Positions 5,737 through 6,820 of a DNA stretch of 6,820 nt are shown here, piece by piece. Below the pieces are notes generated by a model that was given only the letters and a program-made list of their open reading frames with translations, did not search any database and was not told the DNA's origin. This DNA comes from Elusimicrobiota bacterium (lineage in GTDB: Bacteria > Elusimicrobiota > Elusimicrobia > Elusimicrobiales > UBA9959): the NCBI GenBank assembly GCA_003482905.1, contig DMXM01000010.1, forward strand, positions 1-6,820. Reading direction: 5' to 3'. Numbering within the stretch: the first letter of the stretch is position 1; each line of letters starts with the position of its first letter. The position numbers and the translations under genes are program-made.

Positions 5737-6354
5737 CTATTTCTTCAGAAGTTTCGCCACGCGCGCGCGGATGTCGGCCTGTATGGCCTCCACCGGGCGC
5801 CCGGCGTTCACGCGCGTCATGCCGGGGCGGCGGGACAGCAGTTTGTAGGCGCGGTTCACGCGCCGCCTGAAACTGTCCGGCTCCCGCTCTATGCGGTCCC
5901 GGCCGGGGCGCGTTTTTTCCCGCTCGGCGAAAACTTTGTCCGGGATGTCGAAGACTATGGTGACGTTCGGCTTGAGGTTAAGCGTGGCTATACGGTTGAG
6001 CGTCTCAACGGTCTTGAGATCCAGGCCGCGGCCATAGCCCTGGTAAGCCGTGGTGGAAAGCGTGTAGCGGTCGCAGATTATAACGCGGCCGGCTTTCAGC
6101 GCCGGGATTATTTTTTCCAGGGTGTGTTTCGCGCGTGAAGTTTCGTAAAGGAAGAGCTCCGTCAGCGGTTCTATATGGCTTTTCGGGTCCAGCAGTATCT
6201 CCCGTATTTTTTCCGACAGGTAGGTGCCTCCCGGCTCGCGGGTCACTGTCACCTCGCGGCCGAGGCCTTCCAGCCAGGTCTTTAAAAGCGCGGCCTGCGT
6301 GGACTTACCGGACCTGTCCGGCCCCTCCAGTACGATAAAAAGCCCTTTCTTCAT
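5737..6354 (-). CDS. tmk: Thymidylate kinase
   Basis: Phosphorylates dTMP to dTDP with ATP, the last specific step towards dTTP. The 205 residues match the usual length. FIVLEGPDRSGKST (6-19) is the P-loop with R14 and K17; TREPGGT (38-44), DRYTLSTTAYQG (95-106) and the Arg-rich LID EREKTRPGRDR (144-154) complete the fold. An Arg in the P-loop is a type I (eukaryote-like) feature, while the Arg-rich LID is the type II feature of E. coli, so both arginine sources appear. The usual LxPDLT...LD is LKPNVTIVFDIP. An in-frame TAA four codons upstream fixes the ATG at 6354. There is no Shine-Dalgarno, and a -10-like TATAAAAT lies only six bases upstream. It is first in a tmk-holB-metG operon, insulated from the upstream gene by a terminator. 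Confidence 0.95.
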   Translation of the reverse strand: MKKGLFIVLEGPDRSGKSTQAALLKTWLEGLGREVTVTREPGGTYLSEKIREILLDPKSHIEPLTELFLYETSRAKHTLEKIIPALKAGRVIICDRYTLSTTAYQGYGRGLDLKTVETLNRIATLNLKPNVTIVFDIPDKVFAEREKTRPGRDRIEREPDSFRRRVNRAYKLLSRRPGMTRVNAGRPVEAIQADIRARVAKLLKK

Positions 6355-6360
6355 AATTAC

Positions 6361-6368
6361 ATTTTATA
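6361..6368 (-). promoter_or_regulatory. Candidate -10 element of the tmk-holB-metG operon
   Basis: Read on the minus strand, TATAAAAT sits just upstream of the tmk ATG in the only gap between the preceding terminator and tmk. Seven bases beyond the element is the ATG itself, so transcription may begin at or next to the start codon. No consensus -35 is present at 16-18 bases, so this is tentative. Confidence 0.35.
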
Positions 6369-6390
6369 AAAATACGCCGCTCTTGGGGCT

Positions 6391-6420
6391 AAAATAAAAC
6401 CCCGCGCTTTTGGCGCGGGG
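6391..6420 (-). terminator. Intrinsic terminator of the TSCPD/nrdJ gene
   Basis: On the minus strand an 8-pair stem (6413-6420 with 6400-6407, CCCCGCGC/GCGCGGGG) with a 5-base loop is followed by TTTTATTTT (6399-6391). It starts 25 bases after the stop at 6446 and separates that gene from tmk. Confidence 0.92.
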
Positions 6421-6445
6421 TTCCTGTCCGTTCTTCGGGACTATT

Positions 6446-6820
6446 TCAGGAACATTCCGAATGGCCGCAGTCGTGGCAGGTGGGGCCGGAGCAGCCGGAC
6501 TCGTAGCTGACGTTGGAGGAATAGCACTTGGGGCAGTACTGGGTGCGGGAAACCTCCCATAATTCCAGCTTTTCTGCCCCGGATATGTCCTGGTCCGAGG
6601 CTATGACGCCGGTGCGCTTAAGGTGGCTCCTGAGCGCTATGGCGATGCCGTGCGCCACGGAGTTAACGCGGTTCTCTCCCAGGCCCACTGGCCTGTCGCC
6701 CTTCACCGAGTTAAGGTGTTTTATTATCTTCACCGGGTCGCCGCCCTCTTCCAGGTACTTCGACAGCAGTATCCCTATCAGCGAGGTCAGGCCGCTGATC
6801 TCGGTGCCCAGCGGCGGCAT
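6446..6820 (-). CDS. nrdJ: C-terminal TSCPD domain, probably B12-dependent ribonucleotide reductase (5' partial)
   Basis: Only the last 124 residues are in the window; the gene enters from the right edge and the Met at 6818-6820 is likely internal. The visible part carries GTEISGLTSLIGILLS (5-20), a central DPVKIIKHLNSVKGDRP (28-44) and NRVNSVAHGIAIALRSHL (50-67), the TSCPD pattern. A Cys-rich tail follows with C96/C99, C110, C115/C118 and C123. By family knowledge this domain closes class II (adenosylcobalamin-dependent) ribonucleotide reductases, where tail cysteines help re-reduce the active site. The catalytic barrel is outside the window, so a stand-alone TSCPD protein remains possible. 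The neighbouring tmk, also in dNTP synthesis, fits an nrdJ assignment. Confidence 0.72.
   Translation of the reverse strand: MPPLGTEISGLTSLIGILLSKYLEEGGDPVKIIKHLNSVKGDRPVGLGENRVNSVAHGIAIALRSHLKRTGVIASDQDISGAEKLELWEVSRTQYCPKCYSSNVSYESGCSGPTCHDCGHSECS

Overview
This window reads as a chromosomal segment of a Gram-negative bacterium with GC-rich housekeeping genes. An outer-membrane beta-barrel tail of the PorV/PorQ type fused to TPR repeats, a TSCPD-type (class II ribonucleotide reductase) tail, a short-form phosphatidylserine decarboxylase and a Thermus-type single-zinc MetRS would fit a deep-branching lineage such as Elusimicrobiota. That taxonomic guess is inference and weak; no ribosomal marker is present.

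Layout. (1) Bases 1-668 (+) hold the 3' end of a PorV/PorQ-like outer-membrane protein continuing into a Pro/Glu-rich linker and a TPR domain. (2) Bases 669-984 are a gene-free, AT-rich stretch containing a perfect 19-base palindrome and a segment resembling the D-arm and anticodon arm of a tRNA-Leu. (3) Bases 985-1540 hold a small HNH endonuclease gene whose last four sense codons and stop lie inside the 5' end of an intact tRNA-Leu(UAA) gene. This unit looks like a small mobile endonuclease gene docked on a tRNA. (4) Bases 1541-1648 form a structured leader. (5) psd and pssA (+) form a two-gene phosphatidylethanolamine operon: PssA makes phosphatidylserine from CDP-diacylglycerol and serine, and Psd decarboxylates it. 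(6) A bidirectional terminator separates this operon from the convergent minus-strand operon tmk-holB-metG (thymidylate kinase, DNA polymerase III delta' subunit, methionyl-tRNA synthetase). (7) The right edge is the minus-strand 3' end of a TSCPD-domain gene, most likely nrdJ, closed by its own terminator just upstream of tmk. The last two units place dNTP supply, clamp-loader assembly and tRNA charging side by side.

Most of the window from about 1620 rightward is ordinary housekeeping DNA. The part worth a second look is 740-1620: the HNH/tRNA-Leu overlap, the tRNA-like leader upstream of the HNH gene, the palindrome, the atypical D-arm of the tRNA, and a post-tRNA hairpin that looks like an acceptor stem followed by ACCA. 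Smaller points are an Ala/Pro-rich insertion within the zinc module of HolB, a psd start decided by its Shine-Dalgarno, and a possibly leaderless tmk transcript.
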